This document shows, piece by piece, positions 17,546 through 26,099 of a DNA stretch of 64,000 nt; the stretch's first letter is position 1; every line of letters begins with the position of its first letter. Made by a program: the position numbers and the translations under genes. The stretch comes from Neomicrococcus lactis. GTDB lineage: Bacteria > Actinomycetota > Actinomycetes > Actinomycetales > Micrococcaceae. Where the stretch lies: the NCBI RefSeq assembly GCF_014200305.1, contig NZ_JACHBL010000001.1:1302001-1366000 (forward strand), in the 5' to 3' direction. The notes beneath the pieces are model-generated. The model searched no databases and was not told the origin of the DNA. It saw only the letters and a list, made by a program, of their open reading frames with translations.

Positions 17546-18402
17546 ACACTTCGGAACCAGTAGTTCCAGCACACGTTGGCGTCTTGGGCGGCGGCCGCAT
17601 GGGCGGTGGCATCGCGCACGCGTTCCTCACGAAGGGCGCTAGCGTCGTCGTAGTGGAGCGGGACGAGCCCTCTGCAAGCGCCGCGCGCGAACGCATCCAG
17701 AAGGATATTCGCGCCTCTCTCGAGCGAGGCAAGATTGAGGGCACGTTTGAAGATTGGGATGCCAAGCTTGCAGTCACCACGTCCTACCAGGACTTCGGCC
17801 CGTGCGAGCTCGTGGTTGAGGCCGTTCCTGAAATCTGGGATTTGAAGGTCGAATCACTACAGGCCGTGGAGAAGCAATTGAGCGAGACCGCATGGCTGGC
17901 CACGAACACGTCGTCGCTGTCCGTCGATGGCCTGGCCGAGCAGTTGCAGCGCCCCGATCGCTTCGTGGGCCTGCACTTCTTCAACCCGGTTCCAGCCTCG
18001 AAGCTCGTGGAAGTTGTCATCTCCAAGGACACGGGCGAGGAGCTGCGCGGACTGAGCGTTGCGTGGGTCAAGGCTCTCGGCAAGACGCCGGTGGTCGTCA
18101 ACGATGCGCCTGGTTTCGCGTCCTCACGCTTGGGCGTAGCGATTGCGCTTGAGGCCATCCGCATGGTCGAAGAAGGCGTGGCCTCCCCCGCCGACATCGA
18201 CGCCGCGATGGTTCTGGGCTACAAATTCCCCGTGGGACCGCTCGAGCTTACGGACATCGTGGGCTTGGACGTGCGCCTCGGCATCGCCGAATACCTCGAA
18301 TCCACGCTCGGCGAACGCTTCGCTCCCCCGCAGCTCATGCGAGACATGGTGGCGCGCGGCGAGTTGGGCCGCAAATCCGGCAAGGGCTTCTATAGCTACT
18401 AA
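17542..18402 (+). CDS. paaH: 3-hydroxyadipyl-CoA dehydrogenase (3-hydroxyacyl-CoA dehydrogenase)
   Basis: 286 aa, the single-copy length, shorter than the duplicated E. coli PaaH. The NAD-binding Rossmann motif is VLGGGRMGGGIAHAF (~residues 13-27). The catalytic His and Asn are in GLHFFNPVPASKLVEVV (~138-154), and KTPVVVNDAPGFASSRL opens the C-terminal domain. It oxidises 3-hydroxyadipyl-CoA to 3-oxoadipyl-CoA. Translationally coupled to paaF; convergent with the following thioesterase gene. Confidence 0.9.
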   Translation: MNTSEPVVPAHVGVLGGGRMGGGIAHAFLTKGASVVVVERDEPSASAARERIQKDIRASLERGKIEGTFEDWDAKLAVTTSYQDFGPCELVVEAVPEIWDLKVESLQAVEKQLSETAWLATNTSSLSVDGLAEQLQRPDRFVGLHFFNPVPASKLVEVVISKDTGEELRGLSVAWVKALGKTPVVVNDAPGFASSRLGVAIALEAIRMVEEGVASPADIDAAMVLGYKFPVGPLELTDIVGLDVRLGIAEYLESTLGERFAPPQLMRDMVARGELGRKSGKGFYSY

Positions 18403-18418
18403 CGTCGCCGTCCGCGGT

Positions 18419-18466
18419 GCGGCGGGCTGCCGTGTTCTCTTGAGGACGACGACGCAGCCCTGCCGC
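18419..18466. terminator. Bidirectional hairpin between paaH and the thioesterase gene, containing the dispersed 13-mer
   Basis: GCGGCGGGCTGC (18419-18430) pairs with GCAGCCCTGCCGC (18454-18466) with one bulge, in the convergent gap. One arm contains the 13-mer ACGACGACGCAGC (18446-18458). Confidence 0.7.
18446..18458 (+). repeat. Dispersed 13-mer ACGACGNCGCAGC, copy 3 (GAC variant)
   Basis: ACGACGACGCAGC, intergenic, preceded by TTGAGG and followed by CCTGCC. Confidence 0.72.
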
Positions 18467-18897
18467 TACTTCCGGTCTTTGATGAAGTTGGTAATGCGCA
18501 CGGTGCACAAACGAATGCCGTTTTCGTGCTCAATGATGACTTCGTGACAGGTCACCGTCCTGCCCAGTGAAATGGGTGTGGCGGTGGCCTTTACCATTCC
18601 ATCCGTCGACGACTTGTGGTGCGTGGCGCTAATGTCCATGCCGACGGCGACTTTGCCCATCGTGGACGCGTGAATCACCGCGGCCCAGGAACCCACGGCT
18701 TCGCCGAGCGCCACCATGGCGCCGCCGTGCAAGAGGCCGAAGGACTGGCGGTTACCCGCGACGGGCATCGTCGCCACCACGCGTTCCACGGACTCTTCAA
18801 GAATCTTGACGCCCATCTTTTCATCCAACTCGCCCAAATGTATCCGCCAGAGTTCGGGCGTGAGGCGAGCTGCGTCGTCGTCATTTCTTTGATTCAT
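18466..18897 (-). CDS. PaaI-family hotdog thioesterase
   Basis: 143 aa. Hotdog fold with the family active-site loop SFGLLHGGAMVALGEAVGSW (~residues 52-71), GKVAVGMDISATHHKSS and a final LCTVRITNF strand. It probably hydrolyses dead-end acyl-CoAs that trap CoA in the PAA pathway. The ATG is preceded by AGGAGG. Divergent from paaZ across operator O4, so it is probably part of the same regulon. The second homologue at 23496 fits the canonical PaaI better. Codons 5-11 (NDDDAAR) are encoded by a dispersed 13-mer copy. Confidence 0.85.
   Translation of the reverse strand: MNQRNDDDAARLTPELWRIHLGELDEKMGVKILEESVERVVATMPVAGNRQSFGLLHGGAMVALGEAVGSWAAVIHASTMGKVAVGMDISATHHKSSTDGMVKATATPISLGRTVTCHEVIIEHENGIRLCTVRITNFIKDRK
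18869..18881 (-). repeat. Dispersed 13-mer ACGACGNCGCAGC, copy 4 (GAC variant)
   Basis: ACGACGACGCAGC on the minus strand at the start of the thioesterase gene (encodes DDDAA), preceded by ATG and followed by TCGCCTCAC. Confidence 0.72.
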
Positions 18898-18943
18898 ATC
18901 TGCCTCCTAGTGGCTTCACTCACAGCAATACGCTAACCTTGAG

Positions 18944-18963
18944 TATATTACCGACCGAATGGT
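18944..18963 (+). promoter_or_regulatory. PaaR-type operator O4 between the thioesterase gene and paaZ
   Basis: ACCGACCGAATGGT (18950-18963) fits ACCGNNCGNNCGGT with one mismatch and abuts a possible -10 box TATATT (18944-18949) reading toward paaZ. It sits in the 96-nt divergent gap and could repress both genes. Confidence 0.77.
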
Positions 18964-18993
18964 CAGGATTTATTTTTCGATGAAGGACGGTCC

Positions 18994-21141
18994 ATGAGCG
19001 CCGAGGTTCAGAACCCCCAGACGGCAATGTCGATTCTCCCCAGCTACGTGCAAGGCGCGTGGTGGACGCCGGAAAATCCAGAACGAGTTGTAGAGGTCAC
19101 GGATGCCTCGACGGGCGCTCTGGTAGCGCGCGTTTCCACCGATGGTCTCGACACTGAAGCCGCCATCAACTACGCCCGCACGGTGGGTCAGGCCGCCTTG
19201 GGCGAGCTCACCATCCACGAGCGCGCACTCAAGCTCAAGGAGCTGGCGCAGTACCTCACGGAGCACAAAGACGCGCTCTATGACTTGTCCTTCGCTACCG
19301 GTTCCACGCAGCGCGACCACTACATCGACGTAGATGGTGGCATTGGCACGCTCTTCACGTTCTCTTCCAAGGGCCGCCGGGAGCTTCCGAACTCCAACGT
19401 GGTCATTGACGGCTCCACCGAAGTCTTGTCCAAGGACGGCTCCTTCATCGGTGAGCACATCTACCGGCGCATGACCGGCGTTGCCGTAGAAATCAACGCA
19501 TTCAACTTCCCCGTGTGGGGCATGTTGGAGAAGTTCGCTCCTGCATTCGTTGCCGGCATGCCGAGCATCGTGAAGCCAGCGACACCAACCGGCTACGTCA
19601 CCGAGGCGTGCGTGCGTTTGATGGTGGATTCGGGAATCGTTCCAGAAGGCTCCATCCAGCTCATCTCCGGCTCCGCTCGTGACTTGTTGGATCACCTGGA
19701 TTACCGCGATCACGTGGCATTCACCGGTTCGGCCGCGACGGCAGAATCCCTGCGCAAGCACCCGAACGTTGTCACGGGCGGCGTGAAGTTCACGGCCGAG
19801 ACGGACTCGCTCAACGCGGCCATCTTGGGTCCGGACGCTACGACGGAGACCCCTGAATTCGACGCGTTCGTGAAGGCGATCTTCACCGAAATCACGGCCA
19901 AGGCTGGCCAGAAATGTACTGCAATTCGCCGCGTGATTGTGCCCCAGGCAATGGTTGAAGATGTGGTTTCTGCGGTGGCGACTCGCGTGACCGAGAAAGT
20001 TGTCATTGGCGATCCTCGCACCGAGGGCGTCACGATGGGCGGCTTGGCCTCCAAGGAGCAGCAGTCCGAGGTTCGCAAGGCCGTGCAGCGCCTCATCGAC
20101 GCGGGCGGCTCCGTGCGCTTGGGCGGACCGGATGCTTCCGTGGGTTCCGCCGACGCCGAAGCTGGCGCGTTTTTCCCTGTCACGATCTTGAGCTTCGAAG
20201 AAGCCGACACCCCAGAAGTGCACTTCGTTGAGGCGTTCGGCCCCGTCACCTCCGTGATTGGCTACTCTTCAATCGAGGACGCCATTCGCTTGGCTGCTTT
20301 GGGCGGCGGTTCGCTGGTAGCCACCGTTTGCACGAACGACGGCGCCGCTGCCGCAGAGTTCGCTGCCGGCATTGGAGCCCACCATGGTCGCGTTCACTTC
20401 TTGAACCGTCAGACGGCGAGGACGTCCACGGGACACGGTTCACCGATGCCTCACTTGATCCACGGCGGCCCTGGCCGCGCTGGTGGCGGCGAAGAACTTG
20501 GCGGCGTTCGTGGCATCAAGCACTACATGCAGCGCACTGCCATCCAGGGTTCACCTGACATGCTCACGGCCATCACGGGCGTGTGGCATTCCGGCGCAGC
20601 GGCTCAGACGGTCACTCGTGCATCCGTGGATGCGGGCACCGGCGAGCACCCGTTCCGCAAGTCCCTCGAGACGCTTCAGATTGGCGATCAGTTCGCGTCC
20701 GAGCTGCGCGAGGTCAAGCTCGAAGACATCTTGAAGTTTGCCGAAGAGACCGGCGATAAGTTCTACGCGCACACGGACGAAGAGGCCGCCATGGCCAACC
20801 CATTCTTCCCACGCCGCGTGGCCCACGGCTACTTGTTGGTGTCTTGGGCAGCTGGCCTGTTCGTGGACGCCGCTCCAGGTCCCGTGCTGGCCAACTACGG
20901 TCTTGAGAACCTGCGCTTCATCACGCCGGTTACCTACGACGATTCCATCCGCGTCACCTTGACCGCCAAGAAGATCACTCCGCGCGTCACGGACGAATAC
21001 GGAGAGGTCGCCTGGGACTGCGTCATTCACAACCAGAATGACGAGCTCGTGGCCAGCTACGACGTCCTGACGCTCGTTGCCAAAGTGTGGCCAATGCCAA
21101 CTATCGCCGAAGACGCAGCCAAGGCCGAGCTACAGGCTTAA
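18994..21141 (+). CDS. paaZ: Bifunctional oxepin-CoA hydrolase / 3-oxo-5,6-dehydrosuberyl-CoA semialdehyde dehydrogenase
   Basis: 715 aa, a fusion. Residues ~10-535 are an aldehyde dehydrogenase (EINAFNFPVWGMLEKFAPAF, FTGSAATAESLRKH, catalytic Cys in AKAGQKCTAIRRVIV ~residue 309). Residues ~555-705 are a MaoC-type hotdog hydratase (GDKFYAHTDEEAAMANPFF). The hydratase domain opens the oxepin ring and the dehydrogenase domain oxidises the aldehyde before it cyclises to tropone-type products. Somewhat longer than E. coli PaaZ. ATG start, 31 nt after operator O4. Convergent with paaR. Confidence 0.95.
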   Translation: MSAEVQNPQTAMSILPSYVQGAWWTPENPERVVEVTDASTGALVARVSTDGLDTEAAINYARTVGQAALGELTIHERALKLKELAQYLTEHKDALYDLSFATGSTQRDHYIDVDGGIGTLFTFSSKGRRELPNSNVVIDGSTEVLSKDGSFIGEHIYRRMTGVAVEINAFNFPVWGMLEKFAPAFVAGMPSIVKPATPTGYVTEACVRLMVDSGIVPEGSIQLISGSARDLLDHLDYRDHVAFTGSAATAESLRKHPNVVTGGVKFTAETDSLNAAILGPDATTETPEFDAFVKAIFTEITAKAGQKCTAIRRVIVPQAMVEDVVSAVATRVTEKVVIGDPRTEGVTMGGLASKEQQSEVRKAVQRLIDAGGSVRLGGPDASVGSADAEAGAFFPVTILSFEEADTPEVHFVEAFGPVTSVIGYSSIEDAIRLAALGGGSLVATVCTNDGAAAAEFAAGIGAHHGRVHFLNRQTARTSTGHGSPMPHLIHGGPGRAGGGEELGGVRGIKHYMQRTAIQGSPDMLTAITGVWHSGAAAQTVTRASVDAGTGEHPFRKSLETLQIGDQFASELREVKLEDILKFAEETGDKFYAHTDEEAAMANPFFPRRVAHGYLLVSWAAGLFVDAAPGPVLANYGLENLRFITPVTYDDSIRVTLTAKKITPRVTDEYGEVAWDCVIHNQNDELVASYDVLTLVAKVWPMPTIAEDAAKAELQA

Positions 21142-21183
21142 GACGGAAACACTAGGACTGCATCAAGACTGACGTAGTTCCAG

Positions 21184-21228
21184 AAAGACGTGTGGCGCCC
21201 CGATTCGTCGGGACGCCACACGTCTTTT
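21184..21228. terminator. Bidirectional terminator between paaZ and paaR
   Basis: A near-perfect stem of about 19 bp (arms AAAGACGTGTGGCG and CGCCACACGTCTTT plus CCCGA/TCGGG) with loop TTCG and a T-run on the + side. Serves the convergent pair. Confidence 0.92.
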
Positions 21229-21286
21229 GAGTTTTAGAGGTATCAGTTGCCGAACGGCAACGGACACTTCACGGCAACGGACTCTT

Positions 21287-21898
21287 CTACGCCTTGAGAC
21301 CGTTGAAGGTCATGTTGACGATGCTGTTCTGCACGTCCTCCACCGAGTAGCCGCCGTTAGGGCGGTACCAGTCAACGAGTGAGTTGATCATGCCGAGGAT
21401 CAAACGAGCGCCGGCGCGGTTGTCGATTTCGGAGCGCACGGCTCCGGATGCTTGAGCCTGCTCCACAATTTGTGCAAAGGTCCGCGTAAGTTCACGACGG
21501 CGCACTAGCGCGCGTTCTTCAACTTCCGAGTTGCCGCGCAAGCGAAGCAGCAGCGTGACGGACGGAAGCTGCTTGATGAGGGCATCGACCGTGCCACGGA
21601 TAGCGCGTTCGAGGTGCTCTCCCCCATCGCCTTCTGAATTCAGCGTCTCTTCCAGCACCAATTCAAGGGAGTCCAGGGCGCGGTCCAGCGCTTGCTCGAG
21701 GATCTCTTCCTTCGAGTTCACGTGGTGGTAGATCGCGGACTTGGAGATCCCGAGTGCCTCTGAGAGTGCTTCCATGGAGGTCGCTTCGTAGCCGCGCTCG
21801 TTGAACACCTTGACGCAGATGCTCAGAAGCGTTTCCCGGTCATAGCCGGGGCGTCCGCGGCGCGGGGCGGTCTTCTTCGTATCGCTAGTCGAGGTCAC
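21287..21898 (-). CDS. paaR: TetR-family repressor, probable PaaR
   Basis: 203 aa from the GTG at 21898, chosen because AAGGAAAAG lies just upstream (an in-frame start at 21940 is possible). The TetR helix-turn-helix at ~residues 12-60 reads YDRETLLSICVKVFNERGYE then TSMEALSEALGISKSAIYHH. The C-terminal ligand/dimer domain is helical. Its position inside the PAA cluster and the five TetR-like palindromes there make it the likely repressor, with phenylacetyl-CoA as effector as known for other PaaR proteins. Its own upstream region shows no clear copy of the operator, so autoregulation is not supported. Confidence 0.85.
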   Translation of the reverse strand: MTSTSDTKKTAPRRGRPGYDRETLLSICVKVFNERGYEATSMEALSEALGISKSAIYHHVNSKEEILEQALDRALDSLELVLEETLNSEGDGGEHLERAIRGTVDALIKQLPSVTLLLRLRGNSEVEERALVRRRELTRTFAQIVEQAQASGAVRSEIDNRAGARLILGMINSLVDWYRPNGGYSVEDVQNSIVNMTFNGLKA

Positions 21899-22013
21899 AA
21901 TCTTTTCCTTATACGGACTACGGACATTCCTAGTGGACAACGTCCAGGCTAGAAAGTCTTGAGGTTCGAGAGGGGGGGGCCGGCCCTGAAAGCGGCCTCA
22001 TCGATAATACAGT

Positions 22014-22067
22014 GATGCCGAGCCGGGGCTCCTCATACTTTTCGCATGAAGTCCGCGACTCGGCATC
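22014..22067 (-). terminator. Long-loop hairpin downstream of paaK
   Basis: GATGCCGAG (22014-22022) pairs with CTCGGCATC (22059-22067), 37 nt past the paaK stop. The loop is long (36 nt) and no clear U-run follows, so termination is uncertain. Confidence 0.45.
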
Positions 22068-22103
22068 CTCTGACTCAGGAGGGTCTCATCGACCCATTCC
22101 TAC

Positions 22104-23438
22104 TTACTTATCCCGCATGTCGTAGATGCGGCGAAGCTTTCCGGAAGAACGCTCGAGAGATCCCGGCTCACAAATCTTGATGGTGGCGCTAGAACCAATC
22201 TTGGTCTTGATCTCCTTGAGCAAGACCTTGCCGCCTTCTTCAGCATCCTCGAAGCTGTACTCTTCGCGGCGCTCGATGTTGATGGTCATCTGGTCCATGC
22301 GAGCTGGACGGGTGATTTCCAAAGTGAAGTGCGGCGACAAGGACGGCACCTGAAGCGCCAATTCCTCAATCTGAGATGGGAACAAGTTCACGCCGCGAAG
22401 GATGATCATGTCATCCGAACGTCCCGTGATGCGGCCCATGCGACGGTGGCCCGGACGCGAAGTACCGGGCAACAAACGAGTGAGGTCGTGCGTGCGGTAG
22501 CGGATGATCGGCAGTGCTTCCTTCGTCAACGACGTGAAGACCAGTTCGCCGGGGTGACCGGTTGGCAGGACCTCATCCGTGAACGGGTCGATGATCTCCG
22601 GACGGAAGTGATCTTCCCAAATGTGAGATCCGTCCTTCGTCTCAGCGGATTCGCCAGCAACGCCTGGGCCCATGACTTCGGAGAGACCGTAGATATCGCA
22701 CGCGGTGATGTTGAAGGTCTGCTCGATCTCGCGACGCATCTCGTCGGTCCACGGCTCGGCACCGAGCACGGCGTACTTCAAAGAGGTCTTGCGCGGATCT
22801 AAGCCTTGCTTGCGGAAACCGTCAGCGATGGTCAGCAAGTAAGTTGGCGTAGACAAGATGGCCTGAGGCTCGAAGTCCTGAATCATCTGGACCTGCTTCT
22901 CCGTCTGACCACCGGACATCGGGATGACGGCGCAGCCCAGACGCTCAGCTCCGTAGTGCGCTCCGAGTCCACCCGTGAACAAGCCGTAGCCATACGCGTT
23001 GTGGACCTTGTCGCCGGGGCGAATTCCGGAGGCGCGGAAACAGCGGGCCACAAGAGTTGCCCACGTCTTCAGGTCATTCTCGGTGTAAGCAACCACGGTT
23101 GGCTGGCCGGTAGTTCCCGAAGACGCATGAATGCGGCGGATGTCCTTCATGGGCACCGCGAACGCCTTGAACGGGTAGTTCTTACGCAGGAATTCTTTGT
23201 CCGTGTAAGGGAACAGCTTGAGGTCTTCGAGCGCCTTGAAGTCGTTCGGGTGCACGCCATGAGAGTCATAGAGCTCGCGGTACGCAGGAACGTTTTCGTA
23301 AGCGTGGTGCAGCGTCCAGCGCAGTCGTTCGAACTGCAGTTCCTCAATCTGCTCACGCGTCATGAGCTCTTCAGGATCCGGTTGCGAAGGATCCTCGGAA
23401 AAGAGTGCTGGGGAGTAAGGGTTGGCCACAGTGGTCAT
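22104..23438 (-). CDS. paaK: Phenylacetate-CoA ligase
   Basis: 444 aa from the ATG at 23438 (AAAGGAC 7 nt upstream). Adenylate-forming enzyme with the P-loop-like ASSGTTGQPTVVAYT (~residues 104-118), YGLSEVMGPGVAGE, the hinge GRSDDMIILRGVNLFPSQIE (~336-355) and a C-terminal SGKLRRIYD lysine region. It activates phenylacetate to phenylacetyl-CoA with ATP and CoA, the committed entry step. Forms a unit with paaI, 57 nt upstream, under operator O5. Confidence 0.95.
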   Translation of the reverse strand: MTTVANPYSPALFSEDPSQPDPEELMTREQIEELQFERLRWTLHHAYENVPAYRELYDSHGVHPNDFKALEDLKLFPYTDKEFLRKNYPFKAFAVPMKDIRRIHASSGTTGQPTVVAYTENDLKTWATLVARCFRASGIRPGDKVHNAYGYGLFTGGLGAHYGAERLGCAVIPMSGGQTEKQVQMIQDFEPQAILSTPTYLLTIADGFRKQGLDPRKTSLKYAVLGAEPWTDEMRREIEQTFNITACDIYGLSEVMGPGVAGESAETKDGSHIWEDHFRPEIIDPFTDEVLPTGHPGELVFTSLTKEALPIIRYRTHDLTRLLPGTSRPGHRRMGRITGRSDDMIILRGVNLFPSQIEELALQVPSLSPHFTLEITRPARMDQMTINIERREEYSFEDAEEGGKVLLKEIKTKIGSSATIKICEPGSLERSSGKLRRIYDMRDK

Positions 23439-23495
23439 GAGGTTGTCCTTTGAAGCTGGCAATGAATGCAATAGGTGGAAGAAAAGTGCGCAGTT

Positions 23496-23906
23496 TTAGG
23501 CTTTAGGCGCGGGGATGGTGCGTGATCGTCCTCGGAATTCGGCAACAACCTTGTCACCGGAAAACACCTGAATGTCGTAGAGGCCGCTTCGCCCCTGCTG
23601 GGCTCGAACGGTTCCTACCGCGCGTAGCTCTTGACCTTCGTAGGTGGGAGCAATGAAGTTCACGTCAACGCCAGAGGCCACGGTCACCGTGGTGCCGTCG
23701 CCTTCGGGATCGTTGCAAGCGAGCGCAAAGCACGTGTCCGCAAACGCGAAAATCATGCCGCCGTGAGCGATTCCGAAACCGTTGAGCATCTCTTGCTTGA
23801 GCGTCATACGAATTTCCGCACGCCCATATTCGACGTAATCAACTTTGATCCCCATCCACTCAGAGGTGTAGTCATCCTTGAGGATGGGATGCGCAAAATC
23901 CTGCAC
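23496..23906 (-). CDS. paaI: Hydroxyphenylacetyl-CoA thioesterase
   Basis: 136 aa. Hotdog thioesterase with GFGIAHGGMIFAFADTCFAL (~residues 44-63; the Asp of the ADTCF segment is the PaaI catalytic acid) and SGVDVNFIAPTYEG. It rescues CoA from non-productive hydroxylated intermediates. GTG start with GGAG 5-9 nt upstream. First gene of the paaI-paaK unit. Confidence 0.9.
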   Translation of the reverse strand: MQDFAHPILKDDYTSEWMGIKVDYVEYGRAEIRMTLKQEMLNGFGIAHGGMIFAFADTCFALACNDPEGDGTTVTVASGVDVNFIAPTYEGQELRAVGTVRAQQGRSGLYDIQVFSGDKVVAEFRGRSRTIPAPKA

Positions 23907-23927
23907 AGTATCTCCGCTCTTTTTTAT

Positions 23928-23941
23928 ACCGAACGATCATT
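23928..23941 (-). promoter_or_regulatory. PaaR-type operator O5 upstream of paaI-paaK
   Basis: ACCGAACGATCATT, two mismatches to ACCGNNCGNNCGGT and thus the weakest of the five. On the minus strand it overlaps a TATAAA -10-like box. An additional half-site TGGT follows. Confidence 0.65.
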
Positions 23942-24003
23942 TGGTAATTCTACGGTGTGACGGACGTCAAGTCCATCCATCTTTCAAAGGCGGGCATTAA
24001 ATG

Positions 24004-24016
24004 ACGACGCCGCAGC
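24004..24016 (+). repeat. Dispersed 13-mer ACGACGNCGCAGC, copy 5 (exact GCC form)
   Basis: Intergenic, in the left arm of the tct-usp terminator; preceded by ATG and followed by TCACC. Confidence 0.78.
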
Positions 24017-24081
24017 TCACCACTTCTCCCCTCCTCGCGGACACTTGGGGGAAATGTCCGAAAGGAAAAGGAAGAAGGTGA

Positions 24082-24094
24082 GCTGCGGCGTCGT
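24082..24094 (-). repeat. Dispersed 13-mer ACGACGNCGCAGC, copy 6 (exact GCC form)
   Basis: Intergenic, in the right arm of the same hairpin; preceded by AGT and followed by TCACC. Confidence 0.78.
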
Positions 24095-24111
24095 ACTTTT
24101 GAGCGGGTTCT

Positions 24112-24501
24112 TTACGCCTTGACGGCCAGAACCGGGCTTTCGGCCTGGAGCAAAATGCGCTGCGCGGTTGAGCCCATGATCAGCTTGCCGACCGGAGAGC
24201 GCTTGCGCAGACCGATCACGATGAGCGATGCGTTCCGGCGGGCGGCGAGCTCAATGATCTCGTCGGCAGGATCGTGTCCGCGCATCGGCTGCAAGATCTC
24301 GTGATCAACGCCAGCTTCCTGGAGACGCTGTTCAACGTTCGCGAGCTCTTCTTCTTGAGCAAAGCGTGCGTCCACGAGGCGGTCGCCACGAGTGGTATTG
24401 AGCACCAAGAGCTTGTCGCCCGTGAGCTTCGCGTGACGAATGGCTGCCTCGAATGCGGCCTCGCCTTCGTCAGTGGAAATGTAGCCAACCACGATGGTCA
24501 T
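24112..24501 (-). CDS. Universal stress protein (UspA family)
   Basis: 129 aa, single Usp domain. Begins [20 protein letters not shown]. The ATP-binding loop is seen near the C-terminus as [20 protein letters not shown] (~residues 96-115, G-2x-G-9x-G-S/T type). Its ATG overlaps the tctA stop (ATGA), so it is made with the transporter; UspA genes coupled to solute transporters are a recurring arrangement. It probably modulates transport or signals energy state, but no direct evidence is visible. Confidence 0.92.
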   Translation of the reverse strand: MTIVVGYISTDEGEAAFEAAIRHAKLTGDKLLVLNTTRGDRLVDARFAQEEELANVEQRLQEAGVDHEILQPMRGHDPADEIIELAARRNASLIVIGLRKRSPVGKLIMGSTAQRILLQAESPVLAVKA

Positions 24502-26099
24502 CGGTTGTCCTCCTCAGGAGTGTTAGAACCAGCTGGGGAAACGTGCGTCTCCTCTGCCGTGACGGATCCATCCCCAGGAACTTCGCCAGCAGCGACAGCT
24601 GCGAGCGCGCTCTGCGGACGTGCCTTGCGGTACGCCTTGATGAGGAACGGAGCAATAAGGACCAGCACGATGATGATGTAGCAGATGATTGCTACTGGCT
24701 CATTGAACAAGCCAGCCACATCGCCAGAGCTGAGCATGAGCGACTTGCGCAACTGCTCTTCGGCACGAGGGCCAAGGATGACACCGATGATCAACGGCAG
24801 AACCGGAAGACCAAAGCGTCGCATCATGAAGCCAAGCGCACCCAAGACAATCAAGATGATCAAGTCGAAGGTCTGCAAGTTCACGGCGTAGGCGCCGAGC
24901 GTTGCGAAGAACAAGATGCCTGCGTACAAGTACGGGCGAGGAATCTGGAGCAAGCGAGCCCACATTGGAGCCAGCGGCAAGTTCACGAGCAAGAGCAGCG
25001 TGTTACCGATGAACAACGAGGCGATCAGAGCCCAGATCAGATCTGGTTCCTTTTCGAAGAGCAACGGACCAGGCTGGATGCCGAACTGCACGAAAGCTGC
25101 GAGCATCACGGCGGCCGTAGCGTTTGTGGGCAAGCCAAGTGCGAGCATAGGCGTTAGGGTGCCGGCTGCAGCTGCGTTGTTTGCAGCTTCTGGACCAGCA
25201 ACACCTTCAATGGCGCCGTGACCGAATTCTTCAGGGTGCTTCGAGAGCTTCTTTTCCGTGATGTAGGAAAGGAACGTTGGGATTTCAGCGCCACCTGCAG
25301 GCAGGGCACCGAAGGGGAAACCGTAAGCGGTACCGCGAAGCCATGGCTTCCACGAACGCTTCCAGTCTTCCTTGCCCATCCAAGGACGACCCACAGGGAT
25401 GGTCTTGAGCGGGGTGCGGCGCAAGTGAGCGGCAATCCAAAGTGCTTCACCGATGGCGAAGATCGCCACTGCGACCACCACGATGTCCATGCCGTCGTTC
25501 AAGAGCGGAATGTCGAAGACCAAACGCTGCTGGCCAGTCACCTTGTCGATACCGATGAGGCCGATAGCCAGACCGAGTGCCAGCGAGGCGAAGCCGCGGA
25601 TCTTGGAGGAACCAAGCACTGCGGTCACTGCAACGAGGGCCAACATCATGATGGCGAGGTAGCTCGGCGAGCCGAGGCTCACGGCGAACTGCACCACGAG
25701 CGGCGCAAAGGCCACCAAGAGTGCGGTACCGATGGTGCCGGCGACGAACGAGCCGATAGCGGCGGTGGCGAGCGCTTGAGCAGCGCGGCCAGCCTTCGCC
25801 ATCTTGTGGCCTTCGAGGGCGGTAATAACCGTTGCTGATTCACCAGGGGTATTCAGCAAAATGGAGGTTGTTGACCCGCCGTACATGCCGCCGTAGTAAA
25901 TACCGGCAAACATAATGAACGCACTCGTGGGCTCCATCGCGTAGGTGATGGGAAGCAACAGTGCGATAGACATTGCCGGGCCGATGCCTGGCAACACACC
26001 AACAGCCGTACCGAGCAAAACGCCGATAACAGCAAACAACAAGTTCATGGGGGTCAGCGCGGTGGCGAACCCGTCCATCAATAGTCCCCAGGTATCCAT
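24498..26099 (-). CDS. tctA: Tripartite tricarboxylate transporter, large membrane subunit TctA
   Basis: 533 aa, about twelve helices. The family signatures are [20 protein letters not shown] (~residues 19-38) and [20 protein letters not shown] (~63-82), plus a second [18 protein letters not shown] repeat-half motif. It forms the translocation channel with TctB and takes substrate from TctC, driven by an ion gradient. A basic, Pro/Glu-rich tail (~490-533) follows the last helix. Coupled to tctB (TAATG) and usp (ATGA). Confidence 0.95.
   Translation of the reverse strand: MDTWGLLMDGFATALTPMNLLFAVIGVLLGTAVGVLPGIGPAMSIALLLPITYAMEPTSAFIMFAGIYYGGMYGGSTTSILLNTPGESATVITALEGHKMAKAGRAAQALATAAIGSFVAGTIGTALLVAFAPLVVQFAVSLGSPSYLAIMMLALVAVTAVLGSSKIRGFASLALGLAIGLIGIDKVTGQQRLVFDIPLLNDGMDIVVVAVAIFAIGEALWIAAHLRRTPLKTIPVGRPWMGKEDWKRSWKPWLRGTAYGFPFGALPAGGAEIPTFLSYITEKKLSKHPEEFGHGAIEGVAGPEAANNAAAAGTLTPMLALGLPTNATAAVMLAAFVQFGIQPGPLLFEKEPDLIWALIASLFIGNTLLLLVNLPLAPMWARLLQIPRPYLYAGILFFATLGAYAVNLQTFDLIILIVLGALGFMMRRFGLPVLPLIIGVILGPRAEEQLRKSLMLSSGDVAGLFNEPVAIICYIIIVLVLIAPFLIKAYRKARPQSALAAVAAGEVPGDGSVTAEETHVSPAGSNTPEEDNR

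Larger units (their letters stand above)
24001..24097 (-). terminator. Large inverted repeat ending the tct-usp operon, built from two copies of the dispersed 13-mer
   Basis: Arms ATGACGACGCCGCAGCTC plus ACC (24001-24021) and GGTGAGCTGCGGCGTCGT (24077-24094) are complementary over 18 nt. A small inner hairpin lies in the loop. It sits 15 nt past the usp stop. Each arm carries one exact ACGACGCCGCAGC (24004-24016 plus; 24082-24094 minus). Confidence 0.82.

Noticed and set aside
18970-20223. 417-codon antisense frame in paaZ
   Set aside because: Shadow of codon bias opposite paaZ; no family resemblance.
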